DNA of 64,000 nucleotides from Pictodentalium vernedei (Eukaryota > Mollusca > Scaphopoda > Dentaliida > Dentaliidae), in assembly GCA_031216915.1 (NCBI GenBank), contig CM062296.1, forward strand, positions 62,981,084-63,045,083. The letters run 5' to 3'. The first letter of the stretch is position 1. Each line of letters begins with the position of its first letter. The notes under the pieces are model-generated. The model was given only the letters and a program-made list of their open reading frames with translations, searched no databases and had not been told where the DNA came from. Shown here in pieces: positions 37,651 to 49,451 of this stretch. Both the position numbers and the translations under genes were made by a program.

Positions 37651-40219
37651 GGTAAAAAACAACGTTTAGAGAAATGTGACGTCAGGGGCGTCATAAAGTG
37701 AAGTTGTTGACAGTGGAAGCCCAGCAAATATTCCTACCTTGAAACATTTTCCCCCAAGAGTCCAACTGTCCGCTCAGTGCAAAGATAACAATAAAAGTAA
37801 AGAGAGATAACGAGTTGCACAAAAATGTGACGTCAGATGGTCCGTCGGTGATGGTCACAAGGAACACTACTTCATGTTACTTCCAAGTCAAAATTACCCA
37901 CGATGACAAATGATAGAGCAATATGTTTGAAGTGGTGGAGTAGCAAACTCTGGCATCATTCACGCAGATATATTAGAGACATCAGAACATGCCGTACAGA
38001 TGATAAAGACACAATCGTTTTGGGCGATCTTACCCCAGGTTCCAAATTTCAGAAAATATGTAGGAAGACAAATTAACAAAAGCATGACGTTTATGACGTC
38101 AAAAAGTGACATCGAGGACGGTTCGATACCCAGCCCACGCTTCTCTCAGAACAAAATGACATCAAGGGACGGAACTGCGTCTAAAAATAAGAAATGGTGG
38201 AGTGTAAAATCAGTTGTTTCGTCATTATCCAGTGTAAAATACTATGCTACAAAAGCTATTGATTTCTGTGACAAAGGTAGTAAGTTTTTTTGGTCACAAA
38301 ATTAGTTGATTTTTTTTATAAAACTCATGACCTCTGGTTATGGCAAAACCTGTCGATTTGTATGACAAAAGTGGTAAAATACGACAACGTCTGTCGATAT
38401 TTATTGCAAAAACTTGTCAGTTATTACGGAAGAGGTGAGGCACACGGACCTGTGAGGTTATTTAAAATGACACGACCATGTTAATAGGAATTTATAATGT
38501 TGGTTTTTAATACTCCGCCTGGTAGCCAGGGGTCAAACACCTAAACCACTACACCATTGCAAACCGTCAAAAACGATTGCTAGAATGTAACTGTTTTGCG
38601 GCTGCGTAGAGCCGCCGATGGCCTTCGCTTATCATCTATTGTAACAAGTTATTAAATTGTAATTACAAGTTAGGTAAAGGGACGTTACAAGCTAATTAAA
38701 TTGAAATTACAAGAGCGTACATGTAACTTGTAATTACAAGATAGTATCTTGTAAATACAAGTTAGTACCTAGTAATTACAAGATGATAAGCGATGGTAAT
38801 TGGCTGCTCTACGATACTTCATACTTCATAGAAATCGCCAAACGTTTAGGATACACTTTCCCAAAATTGGGCACCGGGGACCCAAAGTAAAGGATAACAC
38901 AGACGTGAATTTGCCAAGTGATACATGTCAAAATAAAGTGCGTTATGAAGTAATGAAAATAGATTCATCAACGTTACCTTAAAAATATTGGACCTGGTGT
39001 TCGAAATATCTGTAATCAGGGAGACCCAACAGTGGTCAGTTGTATTCGCACGATTTTACAACCGATTTATGCCAGATATTTCTAAACTGCAATTATTAAC
39101 CAAATGATGTCGAATAAACTGCGAGATGTTTCAACTCCTTGTTGTTTTCAGTTATGATTAACAATAAATATGCGTGGCATATAATATACTAGCGGAAAAA
39201 AGAAACGTAATTTTTTTCTTTGGTAAATATTTCAAATGTGGTATGGATGATTATTTCATTGTTTGGATTTTGATGTTATTTTTACATTACTGATTGAATT
39301 TTGACGAGTTTTGTTGTCTTAACAGTTAACACAGACGGCGTTTGCATGGATAATGTTCAAACGTAGAGACCCAACGCTATTTCCTGATCAAATTAGCGAG
39401 CGATAGCGGGTGTGCCCACTCGGGCTTCAATTGCTGCTCTAGCCCTTAGGAATCTGCAAATCGCAATAATCACATTTTTTGAATCCCGAATCAAATCTTG
39501 TATCTGATATCGATCTTGAATCGAATCTTAATAGACAAGTTATTTGCTTAGATATTGAAAATGACCATAAACACCAATAAATAAATATTCTCTGTAGCAC
39601 TGTCGCTGAAACATGTAGGCATATCATTGAACGTTTTAGCTTTTGAAGGCTCAGCTTGTTACTATTACTGCAGCCTGTGACAACAACGACTGCTTCTGGA
39701 CAACATGAGCCACACAGTCTTGCAAAATTTCACTTTTGAAGCATCCACCATTATTGTACCTCCAATTCGACGCATGGAAAATTGATATATCCTGAGATAT
39801 GACAGTGCTGGAGATAGACAGAAAGAGGCGGGGGGGAGGGGGGGGGGTTACGTTTGGGAATGTATATTTACTACATTAAATTGTGCAATGCTGCTTCCGT
39901 CCTTCCTTATGTCCAACATTTTATTCGTATTTGTTTTTAGAGTACGATAGGGCTGTTCGTTGTAGAAGCACCAATACTACAGTTGGTGTTTCCAGAGAAT
40001 GGTCGGTCATCAAGGAATTACTCCCCCGACTCGAGATGAAACCCATGACATCCTGTATGAGAGACCAGCACACGAATCCACGCGGTCACCACCTCACTCC
40101 CACTCCAGTTTGTTTGTAAGGGTATGAAACGAGTAATTGCAAAGTAACTCGGTGCAAAATGGTAAAGGAACGGAACGTCCCGGGGTACGAACTGGTACGG
40201 AAACGAAAGTAGTAAGGTA

Positions 40220-40533
40220 CAGTTAAAACTAGAAGTCCTGTCACGAATAGTGCGCTTATCTAGGCTTAATTGCGCGTTGGAATTGCGCGCTATTGCTATA
40301 TCGAATGGCATCCAAAGCACGGCAGGCTCTCTTGGTTACTCATAGCAAACACATGCAATGTTTCTGCCAATGGACCTCCGGGTTACCCGGAGGTCCATTG
40401 ACTGAAACATTGCTTGTGCACAGGCCATATGTACAGAATTTGATAGCTTCACTTGGGCCATAAGGCGTACATTAACGTGCATATCAACGTGCTATTTGTG
40501 CGCATTTCATGACAGGACTTCTAGTTTCAACTG
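40220..40533. mobile_element. MITE family B, insertion present only in duplication unit 2
   Basis: It is flanked by TA (40218-40219 and 40534-40535). The empty site in unit 1 is the TA at 32932-32933. It is inserted in the opposite orientation to the 30404 copy. Confidence 0.95.
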
Positions 40534-40791
40534 TAAGGGAAGGCACTATGGCGAACTGATGTAACACTGAAAACTCCCATAGACATGTGTTCGCCATAGT
40601 ACATCCACGTTTTGATGTACTATAGCAAACTAATTCAACACTGAAAATCACCATAGACATGTTTATGTCAGAGTGTCATAGGCCGATGGCACTGTGGCGT
40701 AAAAATGTCAATGGGAATTTTACTAGTGTTTCCATTTATATTTGTACTAATCTGATCAAAATAAGATTTTTGTCACTGGACGTAATGTGCA

Positions 40792-41553
40792 AGTAGGTGT
40801 ATATGAAGAGTCCTGGCTCACCTCCAATCGTGTGAGCCAGAAATTTAGGTGAGCTAGAAAAGTTGAGTTATTCTTGGAAAAACCCAAATATTTGTGGTAA
40901 AAAAAAGTTGATTTTTCCAAAAATAACTCAATTTTTCCCCGAAAACCTTAGGGTTTTCCGGGAAAATGTTTTAATTCGGGCATTTATGGCTCATTTTCGA
41001 AAATGTCTAAAAATGACCGGTTTGACCAATTCACTTTTCATAAATTTAACGCCGAGTCTCTCGCGAAAAAATTTACTTTTTCACAGACGTAACACGGTGA
41101 TCGGTACAATTTTTTTCGACATGACCGGAATTGGATTTTGTACGATTTTGACCGGAGACAGATTAGCACTGAGATTTCTATCGGAATAAATTCCGAAAAA
41201 ACATGCTTTCTTGCGATTGCGAGTTGGAAAAAATACGCGATCGAACGTCGATTCCCACGGTAAAATAAAATCCGATTCAACCGGCGAATTCGTAAATTGA
41301 CCGGGTAAAACTCTCTCCACGATGTGGATTTCCCACAGGAAAAACAATCCGATTGAACGGGCGAATTTGTATATTGAGCCAGTAAACTCGACCGTGTGAG
41401 ATCGAACGTGCGAGTCTAAGAATTGTTAGATTAGCTGGATCACGATGACGATCTGGGGGATTGGGGGAGGAGGATCGAGATTGAAAAAAAAAAAAAAATG
41501 TATGTAATATATATGTAATATATTATTATTATGACGAGTTGTGAGACAAGTTA
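40792..41553. repeat. Left terminal inverted repeat of element 1, copy B
   Basis: This is the inverse of 52338-53005. It includes a hairpin at 40813-40840 (9-bp stem CTGGCTCAC, 10-base loop). The inner boundary lies in AT-rich sequence after the GATCTGGGGGATTGGGGGAG block and is approximate. Confidence 0.88.
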
Positions 41554-41708
41554 TAAAAAAAAAAATGACCGTCTAAAAAAAAAAATAAAAATAAAAAAAA
41601 AACTGTAAAATATATATATATATAAAACAACATTAAAAAAAATTAAGAATACAAAAAATAACTGTTATTCATTAAAGAAAAAAAAATAATAAATAAGTAA
41701 ATAAAACA

Positions 41709-42668
41709 ATGTTTCTATACATCGGAGATTCGAAGCGAAGGGACGAGCAGGTTCGCGAATTAATACGGAGTAAGGAGAATATTCAGGTGCAGGATAGGGC
41801 CAGGTGATTTGGAGAGACGGTGTTGAGACGATAGACGACCAAGTTGTTCAAACCCGTCACCGAGGTTCAGGAACGAGCCAGGAAAGAGATCGTCGAGGAA
41901 ACTGAGACCCATAAGTGAAGGTTCTCAGAGGATGGCTTTGTTCTCCGGTAGGTTTGCTTCGAGAACATTGTCCGATTACATTCCGACGGGAATCAAGACC
42001 GATTTCCGTCGGAGTAGTTGTATAGCGTCGCTGCAGACGCTACTCCGACGGGAATCGAGACCGATCCAAGTAGCGTCGATAGTAGCGACGCTTAGAGCAT
42101 TGTTAGCAGCGTCAGATCTGACGATGTTAGTAGTGGAATCGTGAAAGATCCGATGTACGGATTTCGTCGTCATCGCGATAAAACATTCGTGGGTGACACG
42201 GAGGTATCGTTTGAATACGGCTATTTGATCGTCGATTCGAACAGGTACGAAATGACCGACGGACTCCATTCTCTGCTCGCTCACCAGAGACCTGCAGATA
42301 ACACTAAGGAGGATTACCAAGATTACGGAAACATTCTGAATCAGACGCAGGCAATGAAGAAAAACAACGATCTCAAAGAGACAAGACCGAAGGATAGGAG
42401 AGGTTACAAGTGGAAGAACGTGGTGAGTCCCATATAGGAATCAAATGAGAGATTCGTGAGATCGACGACTGGAAAGGGAATGACCGATACGATATTTCTT
42501 CCACGCGATCCCTATGCCTTGTAGGAGAGATTGGGATTGTTGATGGCTAACAAAGAGGCTGATAACATTGGAGTGGATAACGAGATAGTGAGCGTGTGCG
42601 ACGAATTTTTGTGGCAGAAGGTCTTGACTAGGAAAGATTATAAAGAGTTGATGAATCGTTTGAAATAA
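41709..42668 (+). pseudogene. Conserved virion-type protein, copy B, broken
   Basis: It opens MFLYIGDSKRRDEQVRELI. Stops occur after QDRAR, inside the next segment and before the central block, which reads from about 42000 to 42437 (EVSFEYGYLIVD, HSLLAHQRPAD, RRGYKWKNVVSPI). The TAG that ends this block is shared with copy A. The C-terminal part continues in frame as TIFLPRDPYAL, another TAG, then ERLGLLMANKEA and the end KDYKELMNRLK at 42668. The overall layout matches a single protein of about 300 residues. The family is a recurrent partner of capsid genes in these elements, but its exact role is unknown. Confidence 0.75.
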
Positions 42669-42758
42669 TAAAACAGTAAGAGAAAAGAAAAAAAATATTA
42701 TGTAAATAAAAAAATATATATATTCCAAAAATAATAAAAAAACGAATTCAATAAAAAA

Positions 42759-43145
42759 ATGTTAGTGATAATTAACAAGGGATACGCGAGATCTTACGTC
42801 TACGGTGGATCGGTCATCGTGAATTCAATGATGTGATTTTTAACTCGTAAATTCACTGGCAATGCCGCGAAATAGATCGCCTTGAGCGCTGTCAAAATTG
42901 GAAAAAAAGACGGCGATCGATGCTGGTAAGAAAACTGCGACAGAAGCGAGCGGTAGAATACCTTCGGAAGCTGGCAAGAGAGGTGCCGACGCGTTGTTAA
43001 TAAATTGATAGCTCCACCACCACAACCTGCCAAACGATCGAGAATCGAACCGAGAAGTTGGCGAGACTTCTATGATGATGTCGTACCGATACAAGATTTA
43101 GCTAAAATGATGGAAGGATCGGGATTGAAGGTGATTTATGAATAA
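42759..43145 (+). pseudogene. Small basic virion-type protein, copy B, broken
   Basis: It starts MLVIINKGYARSYVYGG, then a stop after NSMM, another stop after GNAAK, and a frameshift in the A-run at about 42900. The C-terminal block PPPQPAKRSRIEPRSW...SGLKVIYE is preserved. The Tyr/Gly-rich start and the Lys/Ala-rich middle suggest a small capsid-associated or core protein. No family name can be given with confidence. Confidence 0.55.
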
Positions 43146-43246
43146 AAATCTTTTTATAAATAATACATATAAAAATAGGAATTAAAATAAAAACAAAATA
43201 GAAAAAAGCATAGTTCAGAACATAGTTAAAAAAAAGGAGAAAAAAA

Positions 43247-44053
43247 ATGAATATCAAAGACATGTCTTGGAATGACGCGATGACCAAGAGGTCGAATGAC
43301 GAGTTCTTTTCCAAGAGCATAAGAGGTCTGATAGTGGGAAATTCGAATTGAGAAAGACCAATCTCTTAATGAATCTATTATTGCGACCCAACTAGTTAGA
43401 TTACGACAGATTATTCGTTTTCGACAAGAGTCTCCTTCCACCGGAATACAGATTGCTTCGAGCGTGCATGAATCGTAAATTACCCAATGACGTCATGTCG
43501 AGAATCGTCGACAATCGAGACGAATTCGAAGGAGATGAGACTTCGAATATATTGGAAGGGACAGTGAAAGAATTGACTAGGAGAAACGCCGAGTGTTCGA
43601 ATGTGGAATGTCTGTTTTACGAGAACGCCGACGACGTTCCCGATCCCAGACAGTTGAAATCGGAGAATAAGAATCTCATGATATTCGACGACCTGCTGTT
43701 GGAGAGACAGAATCGATGCGATTCGTATTACGTTCGAGGACGTCACAGCAACGTGGATATTTTCTATCTGTCCCATAATTATTTTTGACTGCCCAGGCAG
43801 ACGATAAGGGAGAATGCTAATTTTCTGTGTCTCTTTCGTCTTTATCTCAAGAATTCTCAATCACATCTATGGAGATCATGTGGCCAACGACATGAGCAGG
43901 GAATTCAGGAGATTATATAAGAAGGTGTGGGACAACGGACTTCACAATTTAGTGGTGATCAATTTGACTAGCGAATCTAACAAATATCGAAGTGGATTCG
44001 ACGATTTTTTTTATATTTCCGATAATAATAGAGAAGAAAATAAAAATAAATAA
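43247..44053 (+). pseudogene. A32/FtsK-like packaging ATPase, copy B, broken
   Basis: It starts MNIKDMSWNDAM. Walker A is broken by the same lesion as copy A (GNSN, stop, shift, KTNLLMNLL at about 43350). Walker B is LMIFDD. A private TGA follows SHNYF at about 43788, and the shared extra T shifts the last third, which ends in the RSGFDDF block. ATPases of this type sit next to the minor capsid gene in Polintons, as here. Confidence 0.82.
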
Positions 44054-44111
44054 AAAAATACAAAAAATATTGATTAAATATATAAATAATAAATAATAAA
44101 TAATAAAAAAA

Positions 44112-44869
44112 ATGTCAGAACATCTATTAGAACAGATAGTTGAGAATACGGCTGCGAAACAGTCCTTTCAAATCGTAGTGAGTCACGACACGACTCGATT
44201 CACTACGAAATTCGAACCTTCCATCGAATTGAAGAAGGAAAAGAGATACGAGATAGCATTGGTTAATCTCGAGACTTACAATTCGTTTCCCGTCACCGAA
44301 AAGAATAGTGTGTTCAAGTATTCCAACGGTGTGGATTGGTTCGAGATTCGATTTCCCAAAGGGAGTTATGACATAGACGATCTGAACCATCACATCCAGA
44401 TGAGGCTGAAGACCAATGGTCACGGAAGCAAGATGATAAGACTCGCTCCCAATTTCAGTACTCTACAGACGATATAAGATTTGGGAGATAATTTTCGAGT
44501 GAATTTTAGTGCAGAAGATCCGATCTTAAGATGCTGAGATTCGATCAAAAGATTATCGAGGTCACGTCCGAAAATATGGTCGACATTCTCGCAGTCAATG
44601 GCATTTTAGTGAATGTCAGTGTGATTGCAGAAAATTACATCAGCGGTAGCACTCAGCCTACGATCTACTCATTCTTTCCAGACTTTTTGCCGGGTTACAA
44701 GATCGTGGAACGACTTCAAAATCTCGTCTATCTACCCATGATTATGGACGCATTGTATAGCATCGAAACAATGTTTATGGATTAGAACGGCGATCTGTTA
44801 GATCTTCGCGGAGAGAGAGAGAGTGACTACACGATTTTACATCAGAGAGATATGAAAAAAAAATATTAA
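44112..44869 (+). pseudogene. Minor-capsid/penton-like protein, copy B, broken
   Basis: Residues 1-121 are open (44112-44477), with EKRYEIALVNLETYNSFPV and FPKGSYDIDDLNHHIQ. Stops and shifts follow around 44475-44530. The rest is readable from 44531 as the PTIYSFFPDFLPGYKIVER and LVYLPMIMD blocks, a TAG at about 44783 and the end LLDLRGERE. The arrangement agrees with the conserved partner of the packaging ATPase in these elements. The penton assignment is by position and family memory. Confidence 0.75.
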
Positions 44870-44911
44870 ATAATTTAAAAAATAATATCTTAAAAGAAAA
44901 ATATATTTTTT

Positions 44912-45222
44912 TTATTTAAAACAATTTGTATTTGGTTTAACATTCTTTAAACACTCGTCCATGTCTAAACTGGAATCGAAAATAGCAATAATAAATTCTT
45001 CAAAATCCGTTTCTCTCTATATGTTAACGTATCTAGTAAATGTCTCAAGCAATCTTTCGTTGTTGTTCCCTGTTTTTAAATTCGTTTTACCATTTCCGAA
45101 GTCAATATTACGGGTGTTGTCATTTCCAATCAATCTAATATATTGAATAAATTGCTCTCATCTATATTATTTACCAAACACGTTCGATTTTATCTCAAAC
45201 AATCTCTATCCTGATGATTCAT
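44912..45222 (-). pseudogene. Possible antisense gene remnant, unknown protein
   Basis: On the minus strand a coding-like segment reads NTRNIDFGNGKTNLKTG, then ETFTRYVNI, a TAG, then ETDFEEFIIAIFDSSLDMD and a stop at 44912. The start would be the ATG at 45222, but the first part is in another frame. The composition looks like a real acidic protein rather than a shadow. No family was recognised, and it may be coincidence. Confidence 0.3.
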
Positions 45223-45405
45223 TTTTTTTAGCACTGTTTTTTTTATTTAGCACAGTTTTTTTTAACTAAATTAGCTTATTATTATTTTTTTTATTCAAAG
45301 AAGTTTTAGGTTTTATTTTATATATTATATAAGAAATAAAAGAAGAAACTTATAATATTAATAATTAAAAAATATATATAATCAAATCAAATCAAATCAA
45401 AAAAA

Positions 45406-46038
45406 AATGTGAGTCAATATGTAATTAAAAACATGAACATATCCGAAGGACAGAAAGCTAAACTGCACAGAGCGTTGAGTAATCGAGGTGAGGCCATTAC
45501 ATTTAAATTCAGTTTTCAAGATCTGGCTGGAGAGTGGCAGTCGCGATCGGATCGCCGTACCAAACCTCAAATCAAAAGGATGGAGAAAGTGATTCGTAAT
45601 CGAATGGGAATGACGGTGAGACTGAGTCCCGCTCAATTGAGATATAATCTGAGAATGAAAGGCTGTTTCTTACTGCTAATGGTGGGACTTGCCACCAAAG
45701 TATTACCCATTCTCTTGAAGACGGTGTTGCCAGCTCTGGGCTTGGAGCTCTCTCGGGACTCGCTAGTTCGGGAGTCGACAAATTAATGGGTAGAAGATTG
45801 TTTTTTGAAGAAGAGGGGAAACCGACTGTTTTTGAAGAAGGGAGGAACCATGTGTCGCGTAGATGTTGAAGGTAAAGGATTGTATCTAGGACCCGTGAGA
45901 AAGGGCAGTGGCGATGCTTTCCACAGAGGCAGTCTCTATCTGAAGACTGGAGAGAATGTGGAACCGATCGGTGAAGGTTTGTTGTTTGGTCCGAATTCAC
46001 CATTTAAGAATATACCCCTTTTGAGTATGTTATTATAA
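45406..46038 (+). pseudogene. Conserved small virion-type protein, lightly broken
   Basis: The start has ATG immediately followed by TGA: two extra bases split the original ATG from SQYVIKNMNISEGQKAKLH, which now needs the GTG at 45409. The frame then runs to 45786, with the RLSPAQLRYNL helix and a hydrophobic stretch LLLMVGLATKVLPILLK. A frameshift leads to the second part (45805-46038), which ends GLLFGPNSPFKNIPLLSMLL. This C-terminal tail is a signature of a protein repeatedly found in metazoan Polinton-like elements. A hydrophobic or glycine-rich middle suggests a membrane-active or minor capsid protein, but the function is unproven. Confidence 0.7.
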
Positions 46039-46055
46039 AAAAACAACAATAAAAA

Positions 46056-46823
46056 ATGAAGCAAAAGGAGAGAAAACATCTTCCAACAGACGTGTAAACA
46101 AAACGTTCGTTTTACGAAAAGCATTTAGCTTCTCCTAAACATTTACACGAGAATATATTAGAGAGAATTCAGTTGGAACAAATCGTGCATGATGCATGTT
46201 TACACATGTACGGAAAGTTGTTTTCATTAATATTGTTATTCATATTCTTAAATCAAATCTATTTCGAAAATATCGAAACGATGAAGTGTTCGAACGAAAA
46301 AAAAATGTGTCTAACCAAGATTATCACATGATTATAGATATCCTAGATCGTTTAAAATATGAAGTGAAACTTGTAGAATGTTACAATTATGCAAAATATC
46401 ATTACAGTATTTATTGCATGAAAAACGTAGTTAATGTATTCGATCGTGGTGGTGGTGGTGATGAAAATATTGAAACATCCATTCGCGTCTGTTTCAAATT
46501 TATTTGCAGATTACACTCGTTCACATCAAATAGATCATGGATCGAATTTGCTAAAAGGTTAAAAATCATTATCGATTATTTCCCATATCATTCTAACGAC
46601 GATGATGACGATGATGGTTTTATTGAAATACGAAAAGCATAAAATCCTTCTCTCGAAAAAAATGTCATCTCTTTCCTGTAATGCGCATGATCATAATAGA
46701 CGAGAATTATTCGTTCATTCAGTTGACGATGCGATGAATAGAATGTGTTATTATAAAAACGCAATATATAAAAAGAAAAAAGAGAGAAAAAATAATCTAA
46801 AAACAAATAATAGAAGAAAATAA
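46056..46823 (+). CDS. Unrecognised accessory gene region of element 1
   Basis: The longest frame is 46196-46642 (148 codons, Ile/Lys/Asn-rich, with a poly-Asp run near the end). An overlapping frame from about 46098 reads plausibly as HLHENILERIQLEQIVHD before crossing it, so an old frameshift is possible. A second short frame covers 46602-46823. Nothing matches a family I recognise, and no counterpart is present upstream of the zinc protein in element 2. It could be a lineage-specific accessory gene or non-coding. Confidence 0.3.
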
Positions 46824-46865
46824 TAAGAATATAATTTTTGTTATATATATATATATATAATAATT

Positions 46866-47200
46866 ATGAGTAAAATTAATGATTCCATGGAATTGAGAAC
46901 TTGGTTTCTTCGAAGAGCGCTGTGCAGAGCTTACGTGATCTGTGTGAACAAACAACTTCCTCACGTCTTGCAGGAAAAATGCCTCGGCTGTTGGGAGAAG
47001 AGAGAATTTAACCACCTTAATCATTCGTCACCACGTATTTCATGCCCACTTTGGAATGCATCCAATGCGACAACGTGATTGAACGTTAGAAGCAATTCGT
47101 GTCAGAAAACCCAAACCCACTAATTCGGAAGAGTTGAAGTTAGCACGTCGAGTCTCACCACCGAAGACAGGGGATGCATTTTGGAATTCTTGTTGAAAAG
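46866..47200 (+). pseudogene. Small Cys/His zinc protein, broken copy
   Basis: It is homologous to the intact 56185-56568 gene. The frame opens MSKINDSMELRTWFLRRAL and keeps the AYVICVNKQLPHVLQEKC..C segment with C-x2-C followed by HLNHSS. It is closed at 47078 by a frameshift, and the EELKLARR block is in another frame around 47130. The Cys/His pattern suggests zinc binding. Confidence 0.65.
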
Positions 47201-47297
47201 GGGGTGAGACCACTAAAAATTTGTTTTCGGTTAAATAATAAGGGATGAAAATAAAAACAAATACATAAAAAAATAGATATAAATAAATAAAAAAAAA

Positions 47298-47989
47298 TGA
47301 AAATGAAAACTCGAAGAAAGAAAAATTATCCATTGTTAGAGAAGACGAACGTCGAGACCATGTCACCTTATCTACCACCACCACTGCTAGAATGAGGAGA
47401 AAGTGACGACGTGTGGCAGAGGTATCGAATCAAACAAATCAATAGAATTTAATTGAATCGTGTGCGAGAGTGAGATTCTCGTTGTTTGCTCAATAAGAAA
47501 TATTCGAGATTAGATAAATTTTTGAATGGTGTGGATTTGACTCTCATCGCGGCCTCTATGGGTTTGAATGTTGCCAGAATCAGCCTATTATCGGTCGCCA
47601 TCATTGCTCTTCCAGTCGTGTTAGCCACAGAATGATTGGCTTTGACTGTCAGACTCGTAAGTACAATCAGAAATTTAATCTCTAAGAAATTATCTGTAAA
47701 AGCCAGGAGGCATGAAAACGTCAGTGTTTTAGTCGATGCAAAGACCGACACCATGTCAGATAAGATCTCCCTAGTGTTGAAAGAGGGTAGGATTTCGGCC
47801 CGCGAATTCCTCGACATACTGAGAGAAAAACAAAAATACGAAGTCATGAAAGAGAATATAAGAGTCAAGAGTCGTCAGATCATCAAGGAAGAATTGAAGG
47901 ATTATCTCATGGAAAAGGGTAGGGAAGAAGCGAGTCAATCGTTTTGTAAATTGTTGGATCCCCAAAAGATTTCGGAAGCAATCGATTGA
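47298..47989 (+). pseudogene. Two-helix membrane protein, broken copy
   Basis: It is homologous to 56644-57276. The N-terminal part (MKMKTRRKKNYPLL) stops after PPPLLE, and a stop near 47455 and a frameshift precede the hydrophobic segment. The C-terminal half (47636-47989) is open and carries RKLSVKARRHENV-like and KIS.VLKEGRISAREFL segments. It ends DPQKISEAID, beyond the point where the element 2 copy stops. Confidence 0.7.
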
Positions 47990-48104
47990 CAAAAAAAAAA
48001 TATATATATATAAAAACAAAAATTTAAAAAAATTAATTATATATATAAATTTAAAAAAAAATATGAAAAAATAAATAACTAAATATATACAAAAAAACCA
48101 ACAA

Positions 48105-49451
48105 ATGTATTGTGTCGAATGCAAGAAAGTTACTGATACAGTTGACGTTAAAAAAGTACTGACAAAAAATAAAAATCCCATGCTTTGCGGAATGTATAAA
48201 TTCGACTAAGACGCATTTCGTCAAACGCGGTGCTGGCCTGACAAATGAAATGATTAATAATCTAACCTTCGAAACGCATCTGCCAGGACATCAACGCACG
48301 GGACACGGCACGAAATTAAATAAGAGACTGAATCGAGATCTGACTCCTAAATCTTGGAGCAAACCCATTAATAGGATGTATTCGGCTGCTTATGCTCACG
48401 ATCTGTGCTACGCTAAACGTCCCGACATCGCGACTCATAATCGAATCTGCGATAAAAACATATTGATGCAAATGAAAAATATACCGAATGCCACTAGGAG
48501 AGAGAGACTCGAACGTTCGCTGGTCGGTAACGTGATCGTCGATTCGGATGGGGTAATAAAAAAAAAAGTGTCCAGAAAAAATTATTAACGAATACATTGG
48601 CGAACGAACTACAGAAACCCGTCACATGTAAATTGCGAAGGAGAAGGGTGTTCGTGAAGGGTTTGGATCGGATCTGGTTGGCCGATCTAGTCGACATGAA
48701 ATAGGTTTCGAGACGGAACGAGGGCATTAAATACATAATGATGGTCATCAACGTGTTTTCAAAATACGGATGGATCAGACCTCTGAAGAATGAATCGGGA
48801 GCTTACGTGGGCGAGGCTCTGAAGAGCATATTCGCATCGTCTTCTCAAAAACCGGATAAATTGTGGGTGGACAAGTGGAAGGAATTTTACAACACTGACA
48901 TTCATCCATTGGTCAACCTCTATTCCGTCGAAAATGAAGGGAAAGCTAACGTGATTGAACGTTGGAATAGAACCGCGAAAGAAAAAATGTACAAGTATTT
49001 CACAGCCAATTCAACCAAGAAATATACCGACGTCCTAGACGAACTGTCGAAGAATACAACAACACGCGACAGAGATCAATCAAGATGATGCCGGTAGAAG
49101 CTAGTAATCCTCGAAACGAAAAACACATCTTCGCGAATCTCTATCCCGAAAGGATTAAGATCAAGAAAGAATCCCAACCACCAAAATGTGCTGTCGGCGA
49201 TCAAGTGAGAATTACTTTTTAGAAGTCGCTCTTCATAAAAAAGGTTACACTCATCGATGGACTTGGGAAATCCTTAAGATTGTTAGAATATTTTACACAG
49301 ATCCATTGACTTACAAAGTAGAAGCGTTAAAGGATGATGAAAATGGCAGCAGAGAAATCATTGGAACATTTTATGAACAAGAATTACAGAAGACGGAGTT
49401 TAAAAAAAAAAAAACCTTCACTTTTTTTTACACATATATAGCAAGAAAAAA

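Larger units (their letters stand above)
36711..44426. repeat. Tandem duplication, unit 2 (7.72 kb)
   Basis: This is a copy of 29146-36710 in direct orientation, differing by scattered substitutions, three MITE presence/absence differences and one 373-bp segment. The host part (36711-40791) contains the same unassigned frames (for example 38000-38305) and AATTACAAG repeats (about 38640-38790). No host gene was recognised. Confidence 0.95.
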
